Position numbers and translations under genes: made by a program
Notes under the pieces: generated by a model
The model's input: the letters and a program-made list of their open reading frames with translations, nothing else
Told to the model about the DNA's origin: nothing
Databases searched by the model: none
In this document: one piece after another, positions 16,387 to 25,564 of the stretch
Layout: every line of letters begins with the position of its first letter
How positions within the stretch are numbered: the first letter of the stretch is position 1
Assembly: GCA_964505265.1 (NCBI GenBank)
Contig: CAZDGN010000007.1
Coordinates: 1 to 64,000, forward strand
Length of the DNA: 64,000 nt
Origin: CAILUF01 sp964505265
Lineage (GTDB): Bacteria; Pseudomonadota; Alphaproteobacteria; Rickettsiales; UBA1997
Reading direction: 5' to 3'

Positions 16387-16922
16387 TATATGCCGATTTT
16401 TTTAAAGCCAATAGTTAAAGTGGCTACTTTAAAACCAAATTTTTTTAACACCGATTCGTTAATTAAAGTATTATTATCAATCAAATACATCCAATCATCA
16501 ATTTTGACTTCAATAGTTGAATTATTATAAGGAATTTTTAAAACATAATTCATTTTCATCGCATTGCCAAATTGCTGACCCTTAGCAATTCCAACTACAT
16601 CACCCGCCTTGCCAGTAAAATTATTATCGTCGAAAACTTTCAATTCCCAAACTCTATGATCCGTTTTGCCATCATTAAAAGCAAAATCCTCCACAAGCTT
16701 GCCATCATTGCCATTCCATGAGCCATTCATTTTCACGGTAAAAGTTTTGATAACCTTTCCGCCACGGTCTTTTAAAATGCCAAAGGCTTCCAAATCCCCG
16801 CGAAAATATTGGCGAATATCAAATTTTGGGGTTTGATTGGCATAAATTTCGGGAGAGCGAGTCGAACAAGAAGCGCAAAACATAATTGCAAAAATTAAGG
16901 TTAATAAAGGAAATTTTTTCAT
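16386..16922 (-). CDS. DUF3833 lipoprotein
   Basis: This 178-residue protein starts with a signal peptide ending in a lipobox-like FCASC (cysteine at about 19), so it is probably a lipoprotein facing the periplasm. The rest matches DUF3833 (YFRGDLEAFGILKDRGG, FAFNDGKTDHRVWEL, GQQFGNAMKMNYVL). The function is unknown. The family is found with CFA-like methyltransferases, DUF1365 and FAD oxidoreductases. The calycin-like beta-rich pattern would suit binding of a lipid, which is inference. It overlaps the MFS gene by 4 bases. Confidence 0.87.
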   Translation of the reverse strand: MKKFPLLTLIFAIMFCASCSTRSPEIYANQTPKFDIRQYFRGDLEAFGILKDRGGKVIKTFTVKMNGSWNGNDGKLVEDFAFNDGKTDHRVWELKVFDDNNFTGKAGDVVGIAKGQQFGNAMKMNYVLKIPYNNSTIEVKIDDWMYLIDNNTLINESVLKKFGFKVATLTIGFKKIGI

Positions 16923-18181
16923 AATTTTTTTAGTTTTTTATTGAAGATTAAAAATAACATCACAACCAATTTTAAGATACAAGGAATAATTGCATATAAA
17001 ATCGGTATAACAAATATCGATTCTTGATTAATATTTTTAGCATCAAAGCCAACAAGATATAAAATTATCAAAGATAAAAAAGATGCGAACATGAGTCCTG
17101 CCTTGTTAATCATACTCCAAAATGCCACATAGCTAGAAATTTTATCTTGTTTTTGATGAATAATTTCCGCCAATAATGCTGGAGGCATAATTAAATCAGC
17201 TCCCAAAAACATACCAGAAAAAAAACATACCAAATAAAAAAGCTGATAATTATTAGCATCAATAAAATAAGCAAAAATAAAAGTTAAAACACTTCCTAAA
17301 ATGGAAAATAACCAACAATTTATTTTACCGATTTTGTTCGCTAAATTTTTCCAAAAAATCATAAAAAAACCTGCCGACAAAAAATAAATTGTCAAAAAAA
17401 TACCAATTTTTTCCTTCTGCTTCAAGACATCATTCACATAAAAACTTATTACCGATGCAGGCATACTAACAGCCAGTGCATTAATAAATAAAATTACCAT
17501 TAAAACTACAAATCCATTGGTTTGAAAAATCTCTGTGATAATTTTTTTAATATTAAATTTTTGACTTTTAAATTTTTGAGAATTTTTGATTTTTCTAAAG
17601 AAAAAAAAGATGGCGATAAACAATAAAAACGCAAAAATTATGCTTAAGAAAAAATATGATAATTTTTCATCTTCAAAAAATAATTTTAAAATTTGCGGCA
17701 ATGCTGAAGCTAATAAAATTCCAATTAATCCACAAAATTCTTTGGAAGAATTTATAGCAATTCTTTCCCTAGAATTTGTAGCAATTACCACGGCTAAAGA
17801 TTCAAAATTTACTAAGGCTAAATTATAAAAACTATAGGTAAGTAGCATTGATAAAGAAACCCATAATAAAATTAGTTTTTTAGATAAAAATTCTGGCGGG
17901 TTAAATAAGGCAAAAAAACTAAATGCTAAAAAAAATGAGCTAAAATAGATAATTTTTTGATGAGAAACTTTTTTTCTTCGCAAATAATCCGAAAACAATC
18001 CAAGTAATGGCTCTTGAAAAGCATCTATAAAACGAACCACCAAGATAATTCCTGCTAATATTGCAATATTAACCTGATAATATCGAATATAATAATCGGT
18101 AACATTGATGTAAATTGGCAAACCAACAAACGATAGAGGAAGAGCTAAAATAGAATAGTTAAACGATTTTTTAAAAATCAT
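16919..18181 (-). CDS. MFS transporter, glycoside-pentoside-hexuronide-like
   Basis: A 420-residue integral membrane protein with about twelve predicted helices. The N-terminal region (LPIYINVTDYYIRYYQVNIAI) and DAFQEPLLGLFSD motif place it in the MelB/GPH-like branch of the major facilitator superfamily. Despite the family name its location in the lipid-modification cluster argues against a simple sugar transporter; a role in moving or exporting lipid-related compounds is inference. It overlaps the upstream chalcone-isomerase-like gene by 11 bases and the downstream DUF3833 gene by 4. Confidence 0.87.
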   Translation of the reverse strand: MIFKKSFNYSILALPLSFVGLPIYINVTDYYIRYYQVNIAILAGIILVVRFIDAFQEPLLGLFSDYLRRKKVSHQKIIYFSSFFLAFSFFALFNPPEFLSKKLILLWVSLSMLLTYSFYNLALVNFESLAVVIATNSRERIAINSSKEFCGLIGILLASALPQILKLFFEDEKLSYFFLSIIFAFLLFIAIFFFFRKIKNSQKFKSQKFNIKKIITEIFQTNGFVVLMVILFINALAVSMPASVISFYVNDVLKQKEKIGIFLTIYFLSAGFFMIFWKNLANKIGKINCWLFSILGSVLTFIFAYFIDANNYQLFYLVCFFSGMFLGADLIMPPALLAEIIHQKQDKISSYVAFWSMINKAGLMFASFLSLIILYLVGFDAKNINQESIFVIPILYAIIPCILKLVVMLFLIFNKKLKKL

Positions 18182-18767
18182 CCTTACCTAAAATTTCTTT
18201 AGTCATTTTTGGGTAAGCCGATTTTTCGCTAAGCCAAACTTCCATAAATCTTTTAGCAAAAATTAAATCTTTAATTTCACCAATTGGTTTACCGTTTAAA
18301 AATAATTTAACCCCTGATTTAACATTAAAAATTGCGGTTTTTCGATCGCCTGCAAAAACTGGGGAAAAAATTCTTTGAAAATGAGATTGATATTGATCTA
18401 AAATAACTGGGTAATTTATATTGTTAATTCTAGCAATTTCATCAACGGTTTTTTTAACTAAAGTTTCTCGCGAAAAATCTCTTTTATAATCAATAACAAT
18501 CGCAATTTGATTTTGATATAAAAAACTACGATTTGTATTATAGTTTTTAATATTAAAACGTTCTTCATCAACCAATTGAATATTATAAACCTTCAAACCA
18601 AAAAACTTAAATTCATTTTTTCCAACTAATTTTGGTTTTTCAAAATTTTCAGTAATTTCTGGAAGTTTAGTAATATCCAAAAACTTAACTTCATTAGCAC
18701 TCGCATTACCTGAAAAACAAATAAAAACTCCCAATAAAATAATAATTTTACTCAATATAATTTTCAT
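18171..18767 (-). CDS. Exported chalcone-isomerase-like protein
   Basis: A 198-residue protein with a signal peptide (about 1-24, cleavage near NASA-NEV). The mature part fits the bacterial chalcone-isomerase-like fold (FKFFGLKVYNIQL, YKRDFSRETLVKKTVDEI, FNVKSGVKLFLNGKPIGEI). Bacterial members usually lack known isomerase activity and are thought to bind fatty acids or similar ligands; that is family knowledge, not shown here. It lies between the CFA-like gene and the MFS gene in one operon. Confidence 0.82.
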   Translation of the reverse strand: MKIILSKIIILLGVFICFSGNASANEVKFLDITKLPEITENFEKPKLVGKNEFKFFGLKVYNIQLVDEERFNIKNYNTNRSFLYQNQIAIVIDYKRDFSRETLVKKTVDEIARINNINYPVILDQYQSHFQRIFSPVFAGDRKTAIFNVKSGVKLFLNGKPIGEIKDLIFAKRFMEVWLSEKSAYPKMTKEILGKDDF

Positions 18768-18782
18768 AAATAAATTTTTTTA

Positions 18783-19931
18783 TTAAACCTTTTCAATTTC
18801 AAAAATAACTACATCGCATCTCTGAGAACTAAAGCCAGCAATGCAATAACTCAAATAAAAGCGCCATTTGCGAATAAATCTTTCACTATAACCTAATTTT
18901 AGAATTTCAGATTTTTTATTGTCAAAATTATTCAACCAAATTCTTAAAGTTTTTTCGTAATCATGACCAAATTCTAATTCACTGGAGATTTTAAAACCAT
19001 GATTGGCGACTAATCTTCTAAATCTTGATTTAGATGGCAAAACCCCACCTGGAAAAATATATTTTTGAATAAAATCTACTCTTTTTTTATAGCCCTCAAA
19101 CACCTCTTCATCAATAGTAATAGTTTGGATTAAAGCCTTTCCATCATGCTTTAAAACCTTGTGAATTTTATTAAAATAAATATCCCAATATTCAGTTCCA
19201 ACAGCCTCAAACATTTCAATTGAAACCACATTATCATAAAAACCATCTTCTTCGCGGTAATCTTGGAAGCAAAGTGATAATTTATTGCCAAATTTTGCCA
19301 ATCTCTTTTTGGCATATTGAAATTGCCTCTCAGAAATTGTTAGACATTTTATATCAAAATTTTTATTTAAAGCCTGTTCAGCAAAACCGCCCCATCCACA
19401 CCCAATTTCAAGAATATTTTCACCGACTAATTTATTGAGAATATATTGATATTTATTTTCTTGAGCTCTAGATAAATCAAAATTCTTATTGTGAAAATAT
19501 GCGCTAGAATAAGTCATTGATTCATCTAGCCATAATTCATAAAAATCATTGCCCAAATCGTAATGCTCTTGAATATTTCTTTTACTTCCAAGCTTTGAGT
19601 TTTTTTTAAAAAGTGAACCAATAAATAATGAAATGGCTTTTAATTTTCTAGCATGAAAAAAATATTCTAATTCAGCGGAGTTTTGGGTAAAAAAACACAA
19701 TAAATTTGGCAAATTATCAGTGTGCCACATATCTTCAATAAAGGTTTCACCAAATGCCACATCGCCCCCAGTAATGATATAATCGATACAATTAATATCT
19801 TTAATAAAAAGATGAGCAACATAGCCCTTTTTAGAACCCTTAAAAGTCCGCTGAGTGCGGTCTGGCATTATTATGGTAAGGGAGCCGTATTTTACTCTAT
19901 CAAGAGCATCCCATAAAAAATCATGTCGCAT
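18783..19931 (-). CDS. cfa: Cyclopropane-fatty-acid-synthase-like SAM methyltransferase
   Basis: This enzyme family adds a methyl(ene) carbon from SAM to the double bond of unsaturated phospholipid chains. The 382-residue protein has the N-terminal lipid-binding domain, the HYDLGNDFY motif (123-131), SAM motif EIGCGWGG (175-182), the SIEMFEAVG motif and FIQKYIFPGG. Products in this family can be cyclopropane or, in some alphaproteobacteria, methyl-branched acyl chains. It has one base between its start and the DUF1365 stop, so they are co-transcribed. The DUF1365-FAD oxidoreductase neighbours favour the modified-chain branch over plain cyclopropane synthesis, as inference. Confidence 0.93.
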   Translation of the reverse strand: MRHDFLWDALDRVKYGSLTIIMPDRTQRTFKGSKKGYVAHLFIKDINCIDYIITGGDVAFGETFIEDMWHTDNLPNLLCFFTQNSAELEYFFHARKLKAISLFIGSLFKKNSKLGSKRNIQEHYDLGNDFYELWLDESMTYSSAYFHNKNFDLSRAQENKYQYILNKLVGENILEIGCGWGGFAEQALNKNFDIKCLTISERQFQYAKKRLAKFGNKLSLCFQDYREEDGFYDNVVSIEMFEAVGTEYWDIYFNKIHKVLKHDGKALIQTITIDEEVFEGYKKRVDFIQKYIFPGGVLPSKSRFRRLVANHGFKISSELEFGHDYEKTLRIWLNNFDNKKSEILKLGYSERFIRKWRFYLSYCIAGFSSQRCDVVIFEIEKV

Positions 19932-19932
19932 T

Positions 19933-20709
19933 TTACTTTAAATTTGTTGTTATCCTAACTTTTGGTTGTGGTGGTTTTGGTATATATTTAATCTTTTTTA
20001 AAAATAATTTTAGAGCCTGAAAATGAATTAGGTAAATAACCTTGAATGTCATTAAGGGCATTATTAAAAAAGTTTTAAATAAATTAATATTATTTAAATT
20101 TAATTGTTTTGTTGAGATTACATTAGTTAATAATGTTTTATTATCAATAAAATAATCTATCCATACTGCAATTTTATTTTGCTTAAAAATGAAACGAAAT
20201 TTATATTGCCCTTCAGTTTGATAAAAGGGCGATACATGAAATTCTTTTTTAGCATCAAACCATTGATTTTCCGTGATTGGCTCTTGGTTTGGATTGTCAA
20301 TTAAATAAATATGATTTTCGCCAAAGGTGTTGTTTACTTGAGCAATTATGGCATAAATCTTTTCATCCGCTCCAATTCCAAACCAAAAACTTACAGGATT
20401 AAAAGCATATCCTAAAACTCTTGGATGGGTAAATAAAAAAATTTTTTTAATTTTGTTTGTAGCTAAAGAATTGGTAAAAATATTTTTTGCCCATTCCTGA
20501 ATTGAAGAGCCATCTTTATGACCATGATCTTTTTCATAAAAACTAAAAATGTTGAATTTATTAAGCGATAAAAAAAAGCAATTTAATGAAGAAATTTTGT
20601 TTATGTCGAAACAGATATAAAAAACTTCATATAAAAATTCATTAATTTTTGGACTCAAACGTTTGTGAAAAACTTTGGCAAAAAAGATTGATTGAGAATT
20701 TATTGCCAT
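19933..20709 (-). CDS. DUF1365 protein of the lipid-modification cluster
   Basis: The 258-residue protein matches DUF1365, seen in its hallmark HPRVLGYAFNPVSFW (about 95-110) and the AQVNNTFGE segment. The biochemical role is not established; the family is consistently encoded between an FAD oxidoreductase and a CFA-like methyltransferase. No signal peptide is apparent; a hydrophobic stretch occurs near 210-235. It overlaps the upstream oxidoreductase by 10 bases. Confidence 0.9.
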   Translation of the reverse strand: MAINSQSIFFAKVFHKRLSPKINEFLYEVFYICFDINKISSLNCFFLSLNKFNIFSFYEKDHGHKDGSSIQEWAKNIFTNSLATNKIKKIFLFTHPRVLGYAFNPVSFWFGIGADEKIYAIIAQVNNTFGENHIYLIDNPNQEPITENQWFDAKKEFHVSPFYQTEGQYKFRFIFKQNKIAVWIDYFIDNKTLLTNVISTKQLNLNNINLFKTFLIMPLMTFKVIYLIHFQALKLFLKKIKYIPKPPQPKVRITTNLK

Positions 20710-22007
20710 GGTGCTTTAATATAAAGTTGATTCAAAACTCTCAGTGCCGAACTAATTCCATCTTCATGAAAACCATAAGATTGATAGGCTCCACAAAAAT
20801 AAATTTCATTTAATCCTTGAATTTCTTGCATACGACTTTGAGCCTTGATTGCTTGCGAATCAAAGATTGGGTGCTCAAAGATTTTTTGATGAAAAATATC
20901 TTCCTTGGCAATTTCTTGTTTTGGATTTAACGAAACGAATATTGGATAATTTTGGTCAATATTTTGTAGATTATTCATCCAATATGAAACCGCCAAATTA
21001 CTTGGCAAATTCTGAAAAATATTTGATGAATTTTGACTATCATCATATTTGGTATAAACCCAACTTGCCCAAGCTCTTTTATTTTGTGGCATAACTTTAC
21101 TATCTTTATGCAAAACTACCAAATTTTTTTGATATTTAATATTGCCCAAAACTTGCTGGTGCAAATCAGTTGGATTAACCAGCATTTTAAAGGCTTGGTC
21201 GCTATGGGCTCCGATTATGACTTTATCAAAAAAATCCTCTCCTTTTGTAGAAACTATTTTGATATTTCTAGAATTAAGATTTGATAAAACTTCAATTGAT
21301 TTAACCTCGTCATTTAAACTAATTTTGTTGGAAAAATTTTCACAAATTTTATTTACATATTGCTTTGAACCGCCATCAACCGTGTACCATTGCGGTTGAT
21401 CACTTACCGTCAATAATCCATGATTTTTAAAAAATCTTACAAAACTTTGTGCTGGATAATCGCCGATTTTTTCGAGTGGAGTGCTCCAAATTGCTGAAGC
21501 CATTGGCAGGAGATAATATTGAGAAAAATAATTTCCAACCCGCAAATCTTGCAAAAACTTATTCATACTATAATTAAGATCAACCCCTTGATTTAGTAGA
21601 TTTGAAGCTGATTTATTGAAATGCAAAATGTCTCTTAGCATTTTTAAAAAAGCTGGCTTAAATAAATTTTTTCTTTGGGCAAAAACTGAATTCAAATTAG
21701 TGCCAGCATATTCCAAATTTTTTTCAAGAATTTTAACTGCAAAAGACATTTGGCTTTTAGCAATTTTAATGTCAAGTAATTCAAAAAAAGCTTTTAAATT
21801 TGGATAGGTTTGATGATTAAAAACAATAAATCCAATATCAACTGCAATATTTTTTCCGTTGTAATTTATGTCTATCGTGTTGGAATGTCCGCCTAAATAA
21901 TCATTTTTTTCATATAGCTTAATATCATATTTTTGATTTAAAAAATAAGCAGATGTTAAGCTAGAAATGCCAGAACCAATAACGGCGACTTTTAAATTAT
22001 TTGTCAT
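20700..22007 (-). CDS. FAD-dependent amine-oxidase-like oxidoreductase
   Basis: A 435-residue flavoprotein of the COG2907 type. The N-terminus has the dinucleotide-binding GSGISSLTSAYFL and, after the first strand pair, YEKNDYLGGHSNT. Later motifs are VDIGFIVFNHQTYPNL and the C-terminal FAD site YFCGAYQSYGFHEDGISSA. I placed the start at the ATG at 22007, 11 bp after terC ends, because the longer frame to 22043 adds 12 residues that overlap terC. Relatives in alphaproteobacteria act on phospholipid acyl chains (desaturation or oxidation); here that is inferred from context. Confidence 0.9.
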   Translation of the reverse strand: MTNNLKVAVIGSGISSLTSAYFLNQKYDIKLYEKNDYLGGHSNTIDINYNGKNIAVDIGFIVFNHQTYPNLKAFFELLDIKIAKSQMSFAVKILEKNLEYAGTNLNSVFAQRKNLFKPAFLKMLRDILHFNKSASNLLNQGVDLNYSMNKFLQDLRVGNYFSQYYLLPMASAIWSTPLEKIGDYPAQSFVRFFKNHGLLTVSDQPQWYTVDGGSKQYVNKICENFSNKISLNDEVKSIEVLSNLNSRNIKIVSTKGEDFFDKVIIGAHSDQAFKMLVNPTDLHQQVLGNIKYQKNLVVLHKDSKVMPQNKRAWASWVYTKYDDSQNSSNIFQNLPSNLAVSYWMNNLQNIDQNYPIFVSLNPKQEIAKEDIFHQKIFEHPIFDSQAIKAQSRMQEIQGLNEIYFCGAYQSYGFHEDGISSALRVLNQLYIKAPWQ

Positions 22008-22017
22008 TTTCAAGAAA

Positions 22018-22734
22018 TTATTTATGACGCTTTCGAGCCACAATATTTAAGGACTCTACCGCTAATGTAAAAAATAACGAGAAATATAAATAGCCCTTGG
22101 AAATTTGAAAATGGAATCCATCGGCTAGCAAAATTACTCCAATCATAAAAATAAAAGCTAAAGCAACAATTTTTAATGAAGGATAAGTTTGTAAGAAATA
22201 GCTGATTTTTTCAGAAGCTAACAACATAACTATCATTGAAATTACAATTGCGGTGACAATAACTGGAATATTATTGGTCATGCCAACTGCTGTAATTACT
22301 GAGTCAAACGAAAATACAAAATCAATTAAGGTAATTTGCAAAATAGCGGAAAGCATATTTTTTGAAACATTAATCTTTTTTTCCTCATGCGTTTCTTTTA
22401 ATACCAAAAACACATCTGATGAAATTTCCCAACCACTTTTTATTATCAAAAATAATCCACCAAGAATTAGCAGAAAATTCTTGAAAGAATATCCGTTGTC
22501 GCCTATTGTAAATAATGGGTCGGTAAGACTCATAACCCAAGATAGAGTTAACAGCATTAAAATTCTGATAATAAATGCCAAAGATAAACCAAAAATTCTT
22601 GCCATTTTACGTTTTTGATAAGGTAATTTTGCAACCACAATCGCAATAAAAATTAGATTATCAATCCCTAAAACTATTTCCAAAAAGGTTAAAGTTAATA
22701 GGCTAAAAAAAATATCATAAGTTAAAATATCCAT
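22018..22734 (-). CDS. TerC family integral membrane protein
   Basis: A 238-residue membrane protein with about seven helices and the TerC signature regions FLEIVLGIDNLIFIAI near the start and LIDFVFSFDSVITAVGM in the middle; the acidic residues within the helices are conserved. Family members are linked to tellurite resistance and to metal (notably manganese) export. There are no added CBS domains. It lies 3 bp after maf and just before the FAD oxidoreductase, so it may be transcribed with the lipid cluster without being part of it. Confidence 0.88.
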   Translation of the reverse strand: MDILTYDIFFSLLTLTFLEIVLGIDNLIFIAIVVAKLPYQKRKMARIFGLSLAFIIRILMLLTLSWVMSLTDPLFTIGDNGYSFKNFLLILGGLFLIIKSGWEISSDVFLVLKETHEEKKINVSKNMLSAILQITLIDFVFSFDSVITAVGMTNNIPVIVTAIVISMIVMLLASEKISYFLQTYPSLKIVALAFIFMIGVILLADGFHFQISKGYLYFSLFFTLAVESLNIVARKRHK

Positions 22735-22737
22735 ATA

Positions 22738-23337
22738 TTAAATTGTTATAATTTTATTTTGATGTAAGAAATTAAGTAATGGCTGGATCGATAGACCCAA
22801 AACCGCATAATAATCGCCTTTTATATTGCTAAATAAATGCTTGCCAAAAGATTCATATTTATAGCTTCCAGCACAACCATAAGATTGCTCAAAAGCCACA
22901 TAATCTTGAATTTGCTTTAAAGTTAATTTACGCATTTTGAGGCAAACTTTTGTAAAGTTTTGAAAAATAATATTGTTATTTTCACAAACTACAAGACCAT
23001 TATTTTGGTAATGAATTTTTCCGTTAAATTGATACAATTGCGAGATTGCCTCTTCAAGATTTTTGGATTTAGAAATGGCATCTTTTTTAAACTCACAAAC
23101 CTGATCAACACCGATAACAATGGCATCACGATATTTTTCGCTGACCGATAAAGCTTTTTTTTGAGCCAAAAAAATTGCTAAATCTTGGCAATTCATTTTT
23201 GGTAAAAAATTTTTTTCATTATCCTCATCATAAAATGGTTTAATAACTTCAAATTGAATGTTGTGTTCCTGCAATATTTTGGCACGAATCTTCGAAGACG
23301 ATGCCAAAATTATCGGTCTATGGTGTTTTATTAACAT
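22738..23337 (-). CDS. maf: Maf-like nucleotide pyrophosphatase
   Basis: Maf proteins hydrolyse non-canonical or modified nucleoside triphosphates (dTTP/UTP or m7GTP types) to monophosphates. The 199-residue protein carries the N-terminal LASSSKIRAKIL motif, the central GVDQVCEF motif with the catalytic Asp, and the AGSYKYESFG and IKGDYYAVLGLS motifs. The LASSS-x-IRA version deviates from the usual LASxSPRR (Lys for Pro, Ala for Arg). It overlaps folE by 7 bases. Confidence 0.9.
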   Translation of the reverse strand: MLIKHHRPIILASSSKIRAKILQEHNIQFEVIKPFYDEDNEKNFLPKMNCQDLAIFLAQKKALSVSEKYRDAIVIGVDQVCEFKKDAISKSKNLEEAISQLYQFNGKIHYQNNGLVVCENNNIIFQNFTKVCLKMRKLTLKQIQDYVAFEQSYGCAGSYKYESFGKHLFSNIKGDYYAVLGLSIQPLLNFLHQNKIITI

Positions 23338-23924
23338 TCCTTAAAATCAAATTTAATCATTTGTAAAAACCGATTTTCAAGAGTTGAATTATCCTTGAAT
23401 TCTCCCAAAAAAGAAGTGGTAACAGTTGAAGCATTAACTTTGTGAATACCTCGAGTAGTCATACATTGGTGCTTAGCATCAATTAACACTGCAACCCCAC
23501 GAGGATTTAAGGCGATGTTTAAGGAGTTGGCAATTTGAGCAGTCATCGTTTCTTGAGTTTGTAATCTCTTGGCAAAAACATCAACCAATCTGGCAATTTT
23601 AGAAATACCAACTACTTTTTTATTTGGTAAATATGCAACATGTGCAACACCCAAAAAAGGCACCATATGATGTTCGCAATGAGATTCTAAACGAATATTT
23701 TTTATTAAAACAATATCGTTATAACCCTCAATTTCCTCGAAAGTTTTTCCTAAAATCTTAATTGGATCTTCATTATATCCTAAAAAAAAATCTTGATAAG
23801 CATTGACTACTCGCTTTGGAGTTTCAATCAAACCTTCGCGATTTGGATTATCTCCTGCCCAAGCAATAAGCGTTCTAACAGCTTGCTCGGCTTGCTCTCT
23901 AGTGGGTTTATTAATATTATTCAT
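23331..23924 (-). CDS. folE: GTP cyclohydrolase I
   Basis: FolE converts GTP to dihydroneopterin triphosphate, the first step of folate synthesis. The 197-residue protein shows the zinc-site and active-site segments SHCEHHMVPF and HQCMTTRG, plus VGISKIARLVDVFAKRLQTQE. Length and motifs are standard. It is the first gene of the long minus-strand run and is divergent from the OmpH/Skp gene; the 174-bp intergenic region is nearly all A and T. Confidence 0.96.
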   Translation of the reverse strand: MNNINKPTREQAEQAVRTLIAWAGDNPNREGLIETPKRVVNAYQDFFLGYNEDPIKILGKTFEEIEGYNDIVLIKNIRLESHCEHHMVPFLGVAHVAYLPNKKVVGISKIARLVDVFAKRLQTQETMTAQIANSLNIALNPRGVAVLIDAKHQCMTTRGIHKVNASTVTTSFLGEFKDNSTLENRFLQMIKFDFKEC

Positions 23925-24098
23925 TGTTATTAAATTTTGTTTTAAAAATTGTATTTTATAAAAAAATTTATTTTTTTTAAAAAAACACTATTGATTTGTT
24001 ATGAAATAAATATAATTTATTATATTAAATATACAAACTTTAAAAAAATTTTTTTACATTTTTCTTAAAAAAATATTAATATAAAAAAAATTATACAT

Positions 24099-24623
24099 AT
24101 GAATAAAATCTTTTTAGGCACAATTCTTACCTTGGGGCTATTTGCAAACAGTGCTTTTGGAGCTCAAATTGGAGTTCTTGATGTTGATAAAATTATCCAA
24201 GAATCATTAGCAGTAATTGATATTCAAAAAAAAGTTGATAGCAAAAAAACTTCCTATGAAGCAGATATCAACAAAAAACAATCTCAACTTGAAACAGAAC
24301 AAAAAAAATTAGAAGACAAAAAAATTACCCTTTCTAAAGAAGCTTTCGACAAAGAAGTTAAAACTTTTGAAGCCAAAGTTGAAGACCTCAAAACCTATAT
24401 CGACCGCAAACAAAATAGCCTAAAAAAAGCCTCAATTGATGCTATGAGTAAAGTAAATGATAAGGTTAAAGTTATCGTTTCTGAAATTTCTAAGGATAAA
24501 AATCTTGATGTAATTATACCTTCATCTCAAACTTTGTTTTTCAAAGATGAACTTGATATCACCGCCGAAGTTTTAGCAACTTTAAACAAAAAAATATCTA
24601 AAGTTGATGTAAAATTCGAGTAA
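24099..24623 (+). CDS. OmpH/Skp family periplasmic chaperone
   Basis: Skp-like chaperones hold unfolded outer-membrane proteins on the way to the BAM complex. The 174-residue protein has a signal peptide (cleavage after ANSAFGA), the typical start of the mature protein (QIGVLDVDKI) and a long Lys/Gln/Glu-rich coiled coil at about 45-125, then a C-terminal strand region. It is a single plus-strand gene whose end lies 5 bp from the convergent xerC. Confidence 0.9.
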   Translation: MNKIFLGTILTLGLFANSAFGAQIGVLDVDKIIQESLAVIDIQKKVDSKKTSYEADINKKQSQLETEQKKLEDKKITLSKEAFDKEVKTFEAKVEDLKTYIDRKQNSLKKASIDAMSKVNDKVKVIVSEISKDKNLDVIIPSSQTLFFKDELDITAEVLATLNKKISKVDVKFE

Positions 24624-24628
24624 TAGAG

Positions 24629-25564
24629 TTATCTATTGCTAAATTTTTTGTAATTCTGAATCAATTTTATTTTATCAATCTTGGTATATCTTTGGGTTGT
24701 AGATAATTTACTATGACCAAGCAAATCTTGAATTGTTCTTAAGTCTACATTTTCTTCTAATAAAGCAGTTGCAAATGAATGCCTAAATGCATGAGGAGTT
24801 ATATCATCTGATAAATTCAAATTCTTGCGAATTTCGGCAATAATATTTGCATAAACCGTCCGCAAATATTTCTTGTTTTTTTTATTTACAAAAATTGCAT
24901 CAGTCGGATTTTTTTTAAATGGACATAATTCCAAATATTTTTCAATTTTATCTTTTACAATTGGAATTAATGGCACCAATCTTTGCTTACCACCTTTTCC
25001 ATTTATAACTAATGATTGAGTATTTTCTAGCATAATTTTATTAACCGATAAAGCCTCAGAAATTCTTAACCCACAGCCATAAATCAAGAAAGTGATAGCA
25101 ATTTCACGAGCATTTTCCCAAGGCTCTTCATGATAATTTTCTAAGGCCAAAATAATTTTTTTGACATCATTAAAATCAATAGCTCTTGGCAAGGTTTTGC
25201 TGAGTTTTGGAATCTTGATTTTAAAAATTTTTCGGTTAGTGATTAAATTATTTTTTTCAAAATATTTAAACATCGAGCGCAAAGCTGATAAGGCTCTTGC
25301 ATTGGAATTGTTGATATGATTATCGAGCCTCTCGCCAAGCCATGAACGAAAATCCACAAGCTCCAACTCTTCTAAAATTTTTCTATTTACAATATTATTT
25401 TTTAATTTGTAAATAAATTTTATAAAATCTAAAATATCTGTATGATATGAAATAATGGTATTTTGCGCATATTTTTTCTCATAAGTTAAATAATTAATAA
25501 ATTGATTTATGATTTTTATCACAAAATCGTCACAAAAATTCTCGAAAGTTAAGTTTTTATGCAT
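24629..25564 (-). CDS. xerC: Tyrosine recombinase XerC-like
   Basis: XerC with XerD resolves chromosome dimers at dif. The 311-residue protein has an N-terminal SAM-like core-binding domain (FINYLTYEKKYAQNTIISYHTDI) and a catalytic domain with Arg in CGLRISEAL, Lys in GKGGKQRLVPL, HAFRHSFAT, GHSKLSTTQRY and the final Tyr. The STTQRYTKID end resembles alphaproteobacterial XerC more than XerD. The start at 25564 overlaps the divergent phytochelatin-synthase-like gene by 56 bases; no internal Met gives a complete N-terminal domain, so the overlap seems real. Confidence 0.9.
   Translation of the reverse strand: MHKNLTFENFCDDFVIKIINQFINYLTYEKKYAQNTIISYHTDILDFIKFIYKLKNNIVNRKILEELELVDFRSWLGERLDNHINNSNARALSALRSMFKYFEKNNLITNRKIFKIKIPKLSKTLPRAIDFNDVKKIILALENYHEEPWENAREIAITFLIYGCGLRISEALSVNKIMLENTQSLVINGKGGKQRLVPLIPIVKDKIEKYLELCPFKKNPTDAIFVNKKNKKYLRTVYANIIAEIRKNLNLSDDITPHAFRHSFATALLEENVDLRTIQDLLGHSKLSTTQRYTKIDKIKLIQNYKKFSNR

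Noticed and set aside
22008..22043. Longer start of the FAD oxidoreductase
   Set aside because: It overlaps terC and adds residues before the nucleotide-binding strand; the ATG at 22007 is better placed.
23925..24098. Promoters between folE and the OmpH/Skp gene
   Set aside because: The region is almost all A/T and holds several TATAAT-like strings (for example at 24011), none with a convincing -35 at 16-18 bases.
24629..25564. Recombinase that might invert hsdS segments
   Set aside because: The protein looks like housekeeping XerC, lies 10 kb away, and no inverted hsdS repeats are visible.
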